Assembly (NCBI GenBank): GCA_003427395.1
Contig: BFEA01000024.1
Span: 1,013,728-1,059,229 of the forward strand
DNA from: Chara braunii
Taxonomy: Eukaryota; Streptophyta; Charophyceae; Charales; Characeae
Reading direction: 5' to 3'
Length of the DNA stretch: 45,502 nt
Below the pieces are notes generated by a model. That model was not told where the DNA came from. It did not search any database and was given only the letters and a program-made list of their open reading frames with translations. Below are positions 1 through 10,409 of this stretch, in pieces. Numbering within the stretch: position 1 is the stretch's first letter; the number at the start of each line of letters is the position of its first letter. The position numbers and the translations under genes were made by a program.

Positions 1-21
1 CGGCCCCTCGAGCCTGCAGGA

Positions 22-44
22 TACCGGCCAGGGGACGGCCGGTA
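22..44. other. Perfect short hairpin near window start
   Basis: TACCGGCC at 22-29 is the exact reverse complement of GGCCGGTA at 37-44, around a 7-base loop. It lies in 1-190, where no gene is seen. Function unknown. Confidence 0.5.
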
Positions 45-190
45 GCACCAGGGATAAAGCGGACCAATCCCCCGTGCCTCCCCTCAGGCCCCTCCCCTAC
101 GAACATAGCAGACTCTGCTTGATGCCGATCGGGGGATCCAGTGGTCTATCTCTTGGGTAGCGGGTGCCAAGTAAGCCCAGGAAGGTACAT

Positions 191-260
191 GAGGCCAATG
201 GGGATTGAACCCATGACCTCCTGAATGCCACTTGCGAGCCTTACCAACTGAGCTATTTCC
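191..260 (-). repeat. tRNA-like sequence, probable SINE head or tRNA pseudogene
   Basis: Read on the minus strand, this 70-base block has an A box (TAGCTCAGTTGG, 243-254) and a B box-like GGGTTCAATCCC (201-212), spaced as in a tRNA gene, with a paired T arm (ATGGG/CCCAT). The acceptor stem does not pair (GGAAATA against TGGCCTC), so it is unlikely to be a working tRNA. A tRNA-derived SINE head with its body running toward position 1 is the likeliest reading; a decayed tRNA gene is the alternative. It abuts the tandem duplication beginning at 261. Confidence 0.6.
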
Positions 261-608
261 ATTCTGCATGCAAACCAGCAAATGATTTTATTTTTATTTT
301 GATTAGTTAGTTGTTCCAGACTTTGCTGACAACTGAGAGACAGTTGCAGGTAGAGTAGTCGATTATTCTTTGCTGCAGATCTATCTGTCTTAGACTAGGC
401 AAGATAGGAAGAGACTTGTTTGTAGGAGTCTGAGATTCTGCATGCAAACCAGCAAATGATTTTATTTTTATTTTGATTAGTTAGTTGTTCCGGACTTTGC
501 TGACAACTGAGAGACAGTTGCAGGTAGCGTAGTCGATTATTCTTTGCTGCAGATCTATCTGTCTTAGACTAGTCAAGATAGGAAGAGAATTGTTTGTAGG
601 AGTCTGAG
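261..608 (+). repeat. Tandem duplication of a 174-bp leader segment
   Basis: The block starting ATTCTGCATGCAAACC at 261 is repeated from 435 with only a few substitutions, a period of 174. It contains the motif AATGATTTTATTTTTATTTT followed by GATTAGTTAG. The same motif occurs in the untranslated leader of gypsy-2 (10144) and, inverted, at about 42440, so this is a duplicated piece of the gypsy leader. Confidence 0.85.
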
Positions 609-756
609 ACTGTTTGTTGTTGCTGCTTGACTGCTTTCCAACACATATGGACTGAATAATGATTTTATTTTATATTATTTTATAAATCGGTTGGGTGCCA
701 TGCTGCGGTATGTCCCAGCGAGGACAATAGTGCAGATCACATGCCACGCGTAGCTC
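609..756 (+). other. gypsy-1 leader immediately upstream of gag
   Basis: An AT-rich stretch (660-690) is followed by GGTTGGGTGCCATGCTGCGG, which resembles the gypsy-2 leader at about 10347-10370 and the inverted leader at about 42200-42240. It is the conserved last part of the untranslated leader before Gag. Confidence 0.6.
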
Positions 757-1128
757 ATGAGTGGAGAAGATAGTGAGGTTGAGGGACTAGACCAGGACGA
801 TAGGAGACTTACCAGTAGACTAGCACTCAGTCAGCCGACCACTTTTCTGGTGCTAGGGCCAGGAGAGGGGAGACTACGAAGGGAAGCCAGAGAGAGGAGG
901 AACTTGCAGAGGGCAAGGGAAACAGCAGCCAACACAAAAAGGGCACTAGAAACAGCATCAGCAACGGAGGCTAGAGCCAAAGGAGAGGCAGCTATGGCTT
1001 CCACTTCTGCAATGTCCCAGGACTCATCCCAGGCCTCGTCGTTAGGTGTCGATTCGGGTATGTCCCAGCCTTTTGTTAGTCAGTCTGCAGGCTTGCCGGT
1101 CAGCCAGCAGCAATCGATGACAGAGTAG
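757..1128 (+). pseudogene. gag: gypsy-1 Gag N-terminal region
   Basis: An open frame of 123 codons begins MSGEDSEVEGLDQDDRRL and matches the position and character of the gypsy-2 Gag start (MSYREDTPPDDRILRSARRP). It has an Arg-rich helical segment (residues about 45-75), then Ser/Gln-rich sequence, and ends at TAG. From 1129 to 1802 the Gag linker continues only as fragments in different frames: a charged coiled-coil-like part near 1140-1290, then a Pro/Gln-rich part near 1430-1740. In a working element this would be the amino-terminal part of the structural polyprotein. I call it a pseudogene because of the stop and frame changes. Confidence 0.7.
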
Positions 1129-1802
1129 GATTACGAGATCGTGGAAGCGAATGCCCTCCACGCAGAGCTACAACGCCAGTTGCAGGATGTAGAGAATAGG
1201 AGAGAGAGAGAGCAAGAATAAGAAAAGCTAGGCTAGGGGCAAGGAAAGAGGAGCTAGGCAAACTGAAAGCTATAGATGAAGCAACCATTGAACCTGTTGT
1301 TAGGTCTCTTCGGAATTCTCTGTTGACTGTGGCTAACGTACAGACCGTGCAACAAGGAGTATTGGTTGCTCTGATAGCTGGCCAGAACCAAATTCTGGCT
1401 GCGGTACGGGGGGCTCGACCTCTGGTGACTCATTGGTGAGGCCACCGCAAGTAGTTGTAGCTCCTCCTACGGTTGCAGGTCCCTCGATGACGCTGCCTCC
1501 CATGGAACCATCCTTTTCCCCAATGTTGGGCATTCCCCTTTCAGGCGGTTTAGCAGCAGATAGTAGCGGGCAAACTCCGGTTCCTTCTTTCTTCGCTTTC
1601 CCATTTAGTGGCTGCCACTACAGGGCAGCCGCATGTTCAGCAGCCTCTGCAACAGGTGCCGCCGCCGCAGCGTCATATTCCATCGGTTTCTCAACCGATG
1701 CAGCAGGCACAGGGTGATGTACAGTCAATGCAGTGAACTCCTAAGATACCATTGCTGAGTCCTAAACCTTTTTCTCGTGACAGGAAAAAGGAAGACAGAT
1801 GA

Positions 1803-2740
1803 GTGAGGACGGTGCCCACTTATGTGAGGCACAAGCTCACAAGGTCAGAGGAGGAAGTTATTGTCGCTGCGTCCTTTCTAGAAGGATCTGCAACAAGATG
1901 GTTAAACGGGTTAGTACAGCAGCACGGTTACGGTCATAACTTCAATGGCTGGGCTCAAGCCCGAACATTGGAAAAGTTCGTACAGTTGGTCCATTACAAG
2001 TGGCATGACCTCGAAGGGGCTCAAAATGCCACCAACTCGATGGCAAGCCTGGGCTCAAAGAGATACCGGTCAGTCCGCGAGGTAACAAATGCCGTAGAGC
2101 AATTGACCGATATCCCTGGCATGCGGTACGATCCGCATGTCCTTTTGACAACTTATTTGCTATGCCTATCCACAGATGGCAAAAATAAGTTGGTCGACAA
2201 GGCCTCCATAGATGTACAAGACTTCACTTCGTTCAACAAGAAAGCCTTAGACATAGAGGCTTGGCTTGGGAGAGCCCAACAAGCGATGGATGGGAGCAGA
2301 AAGAAGCTTCCTCAGGATTGGAAGAAGAAGGCCAGCCTCATGTTCATTGACCATGACGGCAGTACGACTAAGGTTGATGACTTTTCCGATGTAGAGGAAG
2401 AGACAGAGGTAGATGGGAGTGGGGAGACCTCAAAGGGTCGAGTAGTGACTCCCATTAGAGAAAAGACTAAGGGGGGTCGGAAGCAAAAGGGTAGTCAGCC
2501 CAAGGCTCAAGGAGACCAAGGACCACCTATATGGTTAAACTTGGTTTGGAGTACGAAGTGTGGCGTTACCGTGTTGCTCGGGGCACGTGGCTCAATTGTG
2601 GCCAGTATGGGCATACAATGAGTCGCTGCAAGAGCAAGCGAGTCACAGGGAAGGTAGCATCCTCAATAGTGGTTGACGGATCTTCCACCTTTGGTGGTGC
2701 TTCTGAGAGCACCTCACAGGGAAACACTTTGGGCCTGTAG
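1803..2740 (+). pseudogene. gag: gypsy-1 Gag capsid-like and nucleocapsid region
   Basis: The 272-codon frame at 1803-2621 carries a retrotransposon Gag domain: VPTYVRHKLTRSEEEV, FLEGSATRWLNGLV and a KWHDLEGAQ segment align with VPVYVRCKLTLPHEEV, YLEGSAARWLSGLV and TWHDPQEAQ in gypsy-2. It ends in a basic Lys/Gly-rich tail. The zinc knuckle is in another frame (2531-2740) and reads WLNCGQYGHTMSRC, so the first cysteine of the CX2CX4HX4C knuckle (intact in gypsy-2 as CIRCGQYGHNQFKC) is replaced. A frameshift near 2530-2600 separates the two parts. Non-functional by these changes. Confidence 0.85.
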
Positions 2741-2866
2741 GAGTGTTAGCCTCTCTTACCCATGTTGTGAGTGGTTACCTTACCCCCTCAATTTCAGATG
2801 ATGGCCAAGGCTAGTGACCCCTATATCGCCCCGTAGACAGATTAGGACCAATCGATACTCTATTCA

Positions 2867-3572
2867 ATGGATGTGTCTAAGTACTTAGAGGAGTTAGAGA
2901 CTAAATGGTTAGAGAAAGACCCTAGAGACTCTTGGACGATGTTAACCAAAGGTCTGAAAGGTAAACATTTTGTGGTAGAAGTCGATGTAGGTGGCCGAAA
3001 GGTTGAAGCCTTCACAAACATAGGTTCTACACGGAATTTCATCAGCCTTGCTTGTGTGGATAAGTTGCGCTTAGGGGACCAAGTGCAACCGCTTAGCAGG
3101 TCTGTAGCATCTACTTTAGCCAACAAGCACTCCATGGTAGTGAAGGATTATGCCAAGGACATAGTCTACCTTCTCCTATGGAGGAGGGGAACTAACGCAA
3201 AAGATTTTGCTCCTAGTCAGCGATGAGCTGCCATTCGATATATTGCTAGGCATGTACTACCCCGAGGTTGCTAAGCCTCAGTTCGATTGGGATAGGAAGG
3301 TGATGCTCTACAAGTTGTCAAATGGAAGGACTGTTAGTGCGCAAAATTTTAAGGCTAGCAGACTAGTGGACAACTATGGCTGCATGTGCACGCCCTCTTT
3401 CTACAATTGCTACAAGCAGAGTCGCGAGGAAGGGATGTACCTAGTCTTTGTCTTTGAGAAGGGGGAGGCCGTTAGAACACCCCTAGAGATAGAAGCAGTC
3501 GTTGCTCAATATCCAGACGTATTCAAGGAGCCTAAGGGTGTTGTCGAGAGGGATGTTGTTCGTGTGATATAA
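2867..3572 (+). pseudogene. gypsy-1 aspartic protease region
   Basis: Frames at 2867-3226 and 3207-3572 together cover the retropepsin-like region. The active-site segment reads VEAFTNIGSTRNFIS, where the family pattern is D-T/S-G-S/A-T; the catalytic Asp is Asn here. The second half carries SDELPFDILLGMYYPEVAKPQFDWD, matching gypsy-2 closely. A frameshift near 3200 joins the halves. In a working element this enzyme cleaves the Gag-Pol polyprotein; this copy should be inactive. Confidence 0.8.
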
Positions 3573-3611
3573 GTCATTCTAGGTAGCAATGTACCTAGAC
3601 GACTGATATAC

Positions 3612-5711
3612 AGGATGTCTCCTGCGAAGTTAGATGAGCTACGCCGACAGATTAAGGAACTCACAGAGAAGGGTCGGATCCGGCCTAGTGCATCCCCCTA
3701 CGCTAGTGTTGTTTATTCCCAAGAAAAGGGGAACCTCGAGGATGTGCAGTGACTATAGGGCCCTCAATGCCATCACTGTTAAGAACGTAAGGCCCCTGCT
3801 ACGCATTGACGACCTCTTGGATCGAGTGCAGGGATGCTGATACTTCACAAAGATAGATTTGAAGTTTGGCTACCATCAGGTTGCTATTAAACCTGAGGAT
3901 CAACACAAAACCGCTTTCCAGATCAGGTACAGTCCGTACGAGTTTGTGGTGATGCCCTTTGGTCTATGCAATGCTCCTAGGACGTTCCAACACACAATGA
4001 ATGGGATCTTTCATGACTACTTAGGTTCATCGTTGAGTACCTCGACAATATTCTTATCTTTAGTAGGACTGTAGAGGAGCATGCTAAGCATATGAAAACA
4101 GTGCAAGGGCTCCTAAGACAACACCAGTACAAGGTCAACTTGGAAAAATGCAAGTTTGGTCGCACCAAGATCTTGTATTTGGGTCACGTGTGGATGGATT
4201 GAGGCCGGATGATGCAAAACTGACCAGCATACGTGACTTACCCAGACCTCCGTCTGTGGCTGAGGTGAGGTCATTTTTGGGGATGACGAGATACTCTCAC
4301 CCGTTAGTCAAAAACTATAGTACTATAGCTTCCCCTTTGACCGACCTCGCGCGCATTGACACCCCATGAGAGTGAACTGATGAGTGTGAGGCAGTCGTCA
4401 AGAGATTGAAGTATGCCCTCACGCCCTACGAAGTCCTCAAGCTTTCGAATCTTGAGCTGCCCTTTATTGTGGCCCGGTCCTTGCACAGAAGGAGGGGAAA
4501 ACGTTGAGGTCAATCGAGTACATGAGCAAAAAAATACCTTCCCAGAAACTAGTTAAGTCCATGTATGAGCGAGAGCTCTATGCCCTTTACAAAGCGCTGA
4601 TTTGGAGGCATCACCTCCTTGGCAGATTCTTTTATGTGAGATCCGACCATAAGACTCTGCATTGGATTAAGACACAACCCGTGCTCTCCGATGCACTAAG
4701 GAGGTGGATTGAAGTCGTAGATATATGTATGACTTCAAGCTCGATCCTCTGAAGGGAGAGTACAACAAGGTGGTTGTTGCACTATCACGCAGGGGAGACT
4801 ATCTGGGCGCGCTAGTAACAGAGTTTGGTATTATTGACGATGTATCTCGATCTTTGGCGGAAGCCTATCGAGATGACCTCATCATGTCTAAGATCATGCG
4901 CAAACTTGAAGCCAAGGATAAGGCCATATCAGATGAGTTTGTGCTGGTCAATGACTTGCTGTTTCATGAAAAGGTAGGGAATAAACATTTGTGTTCCATC
5001 CACTGACATCTAGTGAGTTTTTGTGTAGTTTATTTTTAGGTGAGTGTCATAACGCAAAGGGTCATTTTGGTTTCAAGAACATGTCAGCGAATTTAGTGCA
5101 GCGTTTTTGGAGGCCCACGATGATGGATGATGCAAAGAAGTATGTTAAAACATGCCAGGTTTGTCAACGTGTGGCAAACCACGAACACATGTATCGCTTG
5201 GGCTTATCAAGCCCTTGCCTATCCCTGCTAGCCCTGGTCATAGTGTGTCCATGGATTTCATGGATACTATCGTGACCAGCATGAGCGGCAAACAGCACAT
5301 CTTCGTCATCGTGGACAGATTTAGTAAGTACTCTAGATTGATTGCCATGTCGGAGACTGCTAAGACTGACCATGTAATCAAGCTATTCATGGATGGCTGG
5401 CTGGGTGCGAGACTTTGGTCTTCCTAAGTCCATAATTAGTGGGATGTTAGATTCACTGTGGCAAAGCACGGCCCAGAAGATGGGAAGCCAACTGCAGATC
5501 ACGTCAGGGAACCACCCTGAGTCAAATGGTCAAGTTGAGCAAATGAACCGGGTAGTTCAGCACCTGCTTCATCACTACATCAAGCCAAGTCAGGATGACT
5601 GGGGTGAGAAGTTACCTCTCATCGCCAGCATGTACAACAGCGTATGCACAGCACTACCGATGTCACTCCAAACCAGCTTCATCTTGGTTGGAAGCCCAAA
5701 TTTGCTCTTGA
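3612..5711 (+). pseudogene. pol: gypsy-1 Pol: RT, RNase H and integrase fragments, cut by the LINE
   Basis: Consecutive short frames follow gypsy-2 Pol: RT fingers (3634-3840), palm (3859-4074, ending [16 protein letters not shown]), thumb (4148-4369), RNase H (4504-4752, SMYERELYALYKAL), linker (4725-5006), integrase zinc finger (4991-5190, CQVCQR) and core (5152-5711, SGNHPESNGQVEQMNRVV). At the YLDD position, near 4037-4050, the DNA reads YLDN, so one catalytic Asp is lost, and the frame shifts there. At the second integrase Asp position the sequence is diverged (IISGMLDSLW). Translation reaches WKPKFALD and then runs into the T tract; the same point resumes at 30031 as ALDFLLPEN. Confidence 0.9.
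5702..5711. repeat. LINE target-site duplication, left copy
   Basis: TTGCTCTTGA here is repeated exactly at 30028-30037. The left copy is followed at once by the T23 tract (LINE poly-A on the minus strand). The right copy is followed by the continuation of gypsy-1 integrase. Confidence 0.85.
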
Positions 5712-6787
5712 TTTTTTTTTTTTTTTTTTTTTTTCCCTAAACAGAACCTTAAGGTTCTGGCTCCTTTTCCATTCTGGGGAGCATCAGTCCGGTTCCTATT
5801 CCACCGGCAAGTCAAAAGAGGTACATGTAGGACTCACACACGCTCTTCCCCTTTAAGGTAGGAAAGCCCGAGGGACGGCATTGATTTCTTCTCACTGGAA
5901 GGATGTACCACCCCTCACCCCTTCCTAAGTTAGCCTAATTACTTTTATTCTGACTCCGAGACATGGAACGAACTCTGTAATGTGAGTCCTGTAGACTTGC
6001 TTGAGAAAGGACTCGCCTAACCTGCTCCTCTCAGTTACTTGACTGTCTGATTTCCATTAAAAGCAAGAGTTGTAGACTTGATCTTCCTCATTGGGTCTTG
6101 AAAACCTTGAAATCTCCCCAGACTGGATGCTGGTGCTTGTGGATGAGACTAGGATCTGTCTTCCTCCTTTTGTCTTCCTCATTCCGCAGAAATGCCTGGG
6201 TCTAACACCTAAACCCTAGCTTATTTGGCCGAGATGCTAAAGCCTTTACTTTAAGGTCCCTACTTAAGATCCATATCCTGTAACCTAAGTTTATTCTCGC
6301 GTTAACTGGATAGTGGAGTCGTTGTGGGACTTATTTGTCAGGTGGAAACTGATATTGTTTTTACTTGTTTGAGGAAAATTGTGTAGGGTGTTTATATGTG
6401 TAGGTTTTGGAATTGGATAGCTGATGTGTTTGGGTGTGCGGTGGCGTAGCTAAGGGTTAAGGGTTGGGAGCTGGGTGGTTTATGTGGAGGTAATGGGGTT
6501 AGGTACGTGCGGGAGGGAATGACGAGTGTGAGGGGTTTGAGGGGGGATTGGGGAAAGGGATTTTGATCTGAATATGTGTTTAAACCCTAAACCCTAGACC
6601 TCATTCCTTGTCTTTATTATTAAGGGTATCAATGCTAGTACTAGTCTGTTCTTCCTTGATAGCTTTCCTGGGAACCTTTATCCCACCCGCTTTTACTAGG
6701 GGTTTCTAAAATTGCTTGCTTTTAGTCTTCGGCTTGGTTAACTCTCCTATCTATATTCTAATGGGATGGTACTTTTGGTGGTCTTCT
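5712..6787 (-). other. LINE poly-A tail and 3' UTR
   Basis: T23 at 5712-5734 is the poly-A tail on the minus strand. Eight bases further in lies a perfect 18-bp palindrome, CAGAACCTTAAGGTTCTG (5742-5759). The UTR has no convincing open frame. It includes telomere-like motifs: TTTAGGG directly against the tail (minus strand), two CCCTAAA units near 6583-6597 and a degenerate TAAGGGTTAAGGG near 6451-6466. Confidence 0.75.
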
Positions 6788-8149
6788 CTAAGAGGAGTCC
6801 ATATGGATGTTCATGGATTCAGGGATGCTTACGAGTGAATGAGAGTTTGCTTGGGGTGCGTTTGTTATTCCTTCCCACAATGTGAAGATCAGGCTGTGAC
6901 CTTTGATCCTTGCTATTTTACCTATTGCCAAGTAGTTGGTTTCGAAGTTGTTTTTATGCTCATTTGCTTTACTCTCCGCTTTTCTAATTTTTCTTTTTAC
7001 TCTTCGCCACAATACCCAGTATTCTGTTTCAGCCTGCTGTTGTAATATTGCCCAGGCTTCTTGATTATGCATTGGTTGTTTGTTTATTGTCTCCTGGCAT
7101 CTCTTCCTCCAAATGGTCCAAAGAGAAGCCTTCCGAAGGATTTGAAAGACGTTGTTTTCTATGTTCGTCCAATTTTCTGGTGTGATGAAGCCTAGCAGTA
7201 TGAGAACTTGATTGTTGGTGAATTCTACGGTGACTGTTTTCCCCCAAATGTTCTTAATTTTTTGCCACAGGGGTTGTATTTTGGGGCATCTAAGGAAGCA
7301 GTGGTAGAGGTCCTCTATCTGGCCCTCATTGCACGTGGCGCAAAGTTGTTTAAGTGGGCTTCTATCTTCTTTTCTTGTTCTTGTATTTAGCCATTGGTTT
7401 AGTGGAACTGCGAGGTAGAGAATAAGCCATTGTAAACTTCTGAATTTGGGCGGGTGGATTGTAGTTACTTGGTTCCATGGAATCTGGTTAAAATTTTCTG
7501 GATCAACTTGTAGGTGATTCCACCAACACTCAGTTATCACTGGGTCAGGGCACGCTGATCTCCTTCTTAATTTGTACCCCATGCTTGGAGTATATTGAAG
7601 GATGTTAAATTTCAGGTTAATTCCAGTGGTTCTTTGCTTCTGGTTCCATGCCCATTCTGCTGGGTCTACTTCTAGATTTTCTCGGCTAATTTGGGGGTTG
7701 AATAGGGTTAAGTCCTCATTTTCTACTACTCTTACTTTTCTAAGGTTATCCTCTCTGACTGAAACTTGTCCTACAATTTTTTTGTTTACCTTACTATAGT
7801 CTTTATGATGGTCTTCTATTATATGCATACCAAAAGTGATCCAAATGTCCTTGCTCTCTACCTTTTCCTTGTATGCCAATGCGTGATCAGAAGAAGTTAT
7901 GAGGGTCATTACCGCCCAGTCTCCCGTCGTCCATTGTCTATTATTTTTTAGAATAGGGATCCAATCTGGAGGGATACTAGCTATTATTTGATGAAGGTTG
8001 TTTGCTAAGCGATGGCAGCCCTTGAGTGACGCTCTAAGCTGCTTCTCGTCTTTCCATTCTTGCTTGTTTTCATCCCATAAATGTTTCACTTGCCAGATTC
8101 CTTTCTCCAGCCATGCCCCCCATCTTGTGTCCTTTGTGGTGGGTTTGTC
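6788..8149 (-). pseudogene. LINE ORF2 C-terminal domain with zf-RVT zinc finger
   Basis: The open frame (433 codons from a GTG at 8089) extends upstream in the same frame to about 8149, through KGIWQVKHLWDENK, before reaching the hAT-1 boundary. It carries the reverse-transcriptase-associated zinc finger: CATC at residues 250-253, H263, C268 (CX2C-X9-H-X4-C), preceded by WLNTRTRKEDRSPLKQ. The rest is basic and helical, as in the tail of plant LINE ORF2 proteins, thought to bind the RNA template. The frame is long and uninterrupted. It is orphaned only because hAT-1 separates it from the RT domain at 21916; the two halves are in frame across one CCATGGTT copy. Confidence 0.9.
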
Positions 8150-8157
8150 CCATGGTT
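8150..8157. repeat. hAT-1 target-site duplication, left copy
   Basis: CCATGGTT here equals 21908-21915. Eight base pairs is the TSD length of the hAT superfamily. The LINE sequence on the outer sides of both copies joins in frame. Confidence 0.88.
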
Positions 8158-8229
8158 ACCAACCGGACGTCCGGATCCCGATCCAGACAGTCCGGTGTCT
8201 GGTGTCCGAGCCCGGTGTCCGGTTAGTAG
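8158..8229 (+). repeat. hAT-1 left end with CCGGAC subterminal repeats
   Basis: Multiple CCGGAC/GTCCGG words occur, including the palindrome CCGGACGTCCGG at 8163-8174. The same palindrome and a following GATCCAGACA recur in the right end at about 21835-21858 in the same orientation. Confidence 0.75.
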
Positions 8230-9146
8230 TGCGAGGCCATTGCCTCTATGAGCCCCATAAGGCCCCATTTCGCAGCCCGTCGGCCACCCTAAGTGAAGGC
8301 AGGCTCGACGAGGCCCTCAGGGCCCTATTCTGGCCACCACGCAACTCAGGGAAATTCAGGCAGTTGCGAGGCGCCAGTTGGTTGAGTGAACCCAGGCCCT
8401 GGGCCGCCAGTATGAATGTATGTGCAGCAGGCCCTGGGCTGGATACGGGTACTGGGCCAAACACAGGCCAAAGGCAGTTGGGCACATGCAACTACCTCAG
8501 GACCAAGGCCTGTTCTTGACGTGCTGGGCCTCAGGCTACCGGGGCCTACTGGAAGCTTCCTGGGACGGACGCAGGCAGGCCACTTCGATAAAGCAAAGGG
8601 CCTGCCTCCTCATTCGGCATTCGGGTGCTGGCTGCATGTTGCGCAAGCGCTGCTGCACTATTTGCTGGCTTGCGCCTACGCTCTCACGGGCGAGCAGGGA
8701 AGGAGCACGCAGCCATAGTCGAGTTGCGCTACTGTAAGTTGGGTGAGGCGCAGGGTGGTCCTTGGGTGCTAGTGGCATCTGTGAGTTGGGGAACGAGGTT
8801 GTGAGTGTAGCGCGAGACATACCTGGTGCTGGAAGCGTGCGACATTGGTCGTCATATGCTCGTACTTCGGAATGCTGTTGACGTCATCTTTCGGCTTCGT
8901 AGTATAGGCTAGATAGGATCTGCCACATGTAGTCTCGGCTCCAAGCGCCAGATAGGATATCAACTCTGGTTCTTCATTGATGATGATGGGACTATTTCAA
9001 CATTGTCAATTATGAACTCTTCGTGTGTTCTTAATTGGTGAATCTCGTGATGCAATTCTGCTGTTGGTTCGAGGTCACGACTATCTGGACTCATATGTAC
9101 GATGCTGTTTGATTGCTGAAGTTCGCTATTGCTCATCTTCCTTGCA
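8230..9146 (+). repeat. gypsy-2 5' LTR
   Basis: 917 bp, starting TGCGAGGCC and ending CTTGCA (TG...CA). The start matches the 3' LTR start at 16081 and the copy at 16421. The end matches the gypsy-1 LTR end at 31892. By eye the first 350 bases differ from 16421 onward at roughly a dozen positions. Three bases separate it from the primer-binding site. Confidence 0.9.
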
Positions 9147-9149
9147 ATT

Positions 9150-9160
9150 TGGTATCAGAG
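9150..9160 (+). promoter_or_regulatory. Primer-binding site, initiator tRNA-Met type
   Basis: TGGTATCAGAG matches the start of the standard plant LTR-retrotransposon PBS complementary to the 3' end of initiator tRNA-Met. It lies 3 bases after the LTR end, where minus-strand DNA synthesis would be primed. Confidence 0.9.
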
Positions 9161-10409
9161 TTGTGGTACGTTTGCGCTCATCTGGCGCTTGTCTTCTACC
9201 TGGTACAGTACATACATGCGGTCTGCTTGGCGAGTTTGGTCGTAAGTAGTGTGTAGTGAGGAGGGCGGAGACAAGTGATTGGCGACCCAGGAGGTGAGGG
9301 GATCGCCAGGAAGGCTATGTGGGGGTAATGTGGTCTGGACAGTGTGATGAGAACTATCTAATGTGCGATTGATGCTGAGGTGGAACGGCGAGATAATGCT
9401 GGTTGTGCCGATGCAGTGACTGGTCATCGCAATCGACATTTGGTCATCTGGTGAGATTATCTCTGTGGTTGGGGGCAGCTATTTGAGGTACGTTGCTCTT
9501 AACCTTATCTACCCTCTCTGACACTTCTTACCGTGAGGTTGTGTGTTCCTTCTTGAGAGTCCTCTCATTGTGAGGTGTCGAGTGCGCTCAACCTTGAGAG
9601 TCGGCAATGTTCACGTGGAGCATCTGGGAGAAGATGGGCGGAGCTTTTTGAAGGGCCCTAGACGAAGCACTGGGTCACGGTCACCATGCCAACCCACAGG
9701 GAGTAGAGCACGCATGAAATGCTGCTTGTCCTTTGTTTGGCTTGCTGCGCTGTTAGATAGGTACTGTTGGGCAGGCCAGCCCTTGAGGGAGACGAGACCG
9801 GGCGTCTTTAAATAAGCACCGGAAGGGGAACCATTGGCTGTGATCGTCGTCCGGCTGCGACGTAAAAGAATTCATGGAGTCACTTGGGGGCGGACGTTAA
9901 ATTGCCTCTGGATCAGCCAATGGTTGTAAGGCTCGCTGCACGCGAGGATAATCCAGTGCAGGGCTGGCCAGCTCAGCAGATACTCTGGGCATAGGGGTGG
10001 GCCGGACACACACACCTTTAGATACGCAACGCTCTCCAGATTGCTCACGGACGCTGGCGTCAAGTGATACTCAGGGGAACTAAGAGAGGGGTAAATTCCA
10101 GGTGATAAGTTCGAGAAAATTCCATGCTGTCCTATCCACACAAATGATTTTATTTTTATGTTTTTGATTAGTTAGGTGAACAACCATTGACATCTGACAG
10201 ACAACATTAGTTAGACTGTTTATTGTTCCTGGTGCTTTTGTTTGCGGAGTAGTCAGACTAAAAATAGTTTCGTTTGTAGGAATCTGGACTTACCTGTTAG
10301 AACCCGAATGTATCTGCTCCGGAATAGCGACCAATTAATTATTAAATTGGTTTGTGCACTCTGTTGCGGTAGGCATCTTGAGTGTAGACGGTGCATAGTG
10401 TTGTAGCAT
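9161..10409 (+). other. gypsy-2 untranslated leader, 1.25 kb
   Basis: No convincing open frame. Two blocks are conserved with a minus-strand gypsy copy: 9455-9535 with 43020-43140 (inverted), and 9650-9780 with about 42820-42930 (inverted). The first block contains AG|GTACGT at 9486-9493, a good 5' splice-donor shape present in both copies. The AT-rich motif at 10144-10180 recurs in gypsy-1. Packaging signals and a leader intron are possible; neither is proven. Confidence 0.7.

Larger units (their letters stand above)
261..5711 (+). mobile_element. gypsy-1: Ty3/gypsy retrotransposon, 5' portion (leader, gag, protease, RT, RNase H, most of integrase)
   Basis: This is an old, heavily mutated copy of the same chromovirus family as gypsy-2. 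Its products align in order with those of gypsy-2: Gag, protease, reverse transcriptase, RNase H, integrase. It stops inside integrase at 5711, where a LINE inserted, and resumes at 30028. The 5' LTR and primer-binding site are not in the window; in gypsy-2 they lie about 1 kb further upstream of the equivalent leader motif. The start at 261 is only the first recognisable leader position. Confidence 0.9.

Noticed and set aside
191-260. Functional tRNA gene
   Set aside because: A and B boxes are good but the acceptor stem does not pair, so a tRNA-like relic or SINE head is more likely.
6581-6600. True interstitial telomere
   Set aside because: Only two exact CCCTAAA units; too few for a telomeric array, so kept only as a motif within the LINE 3' UTR.
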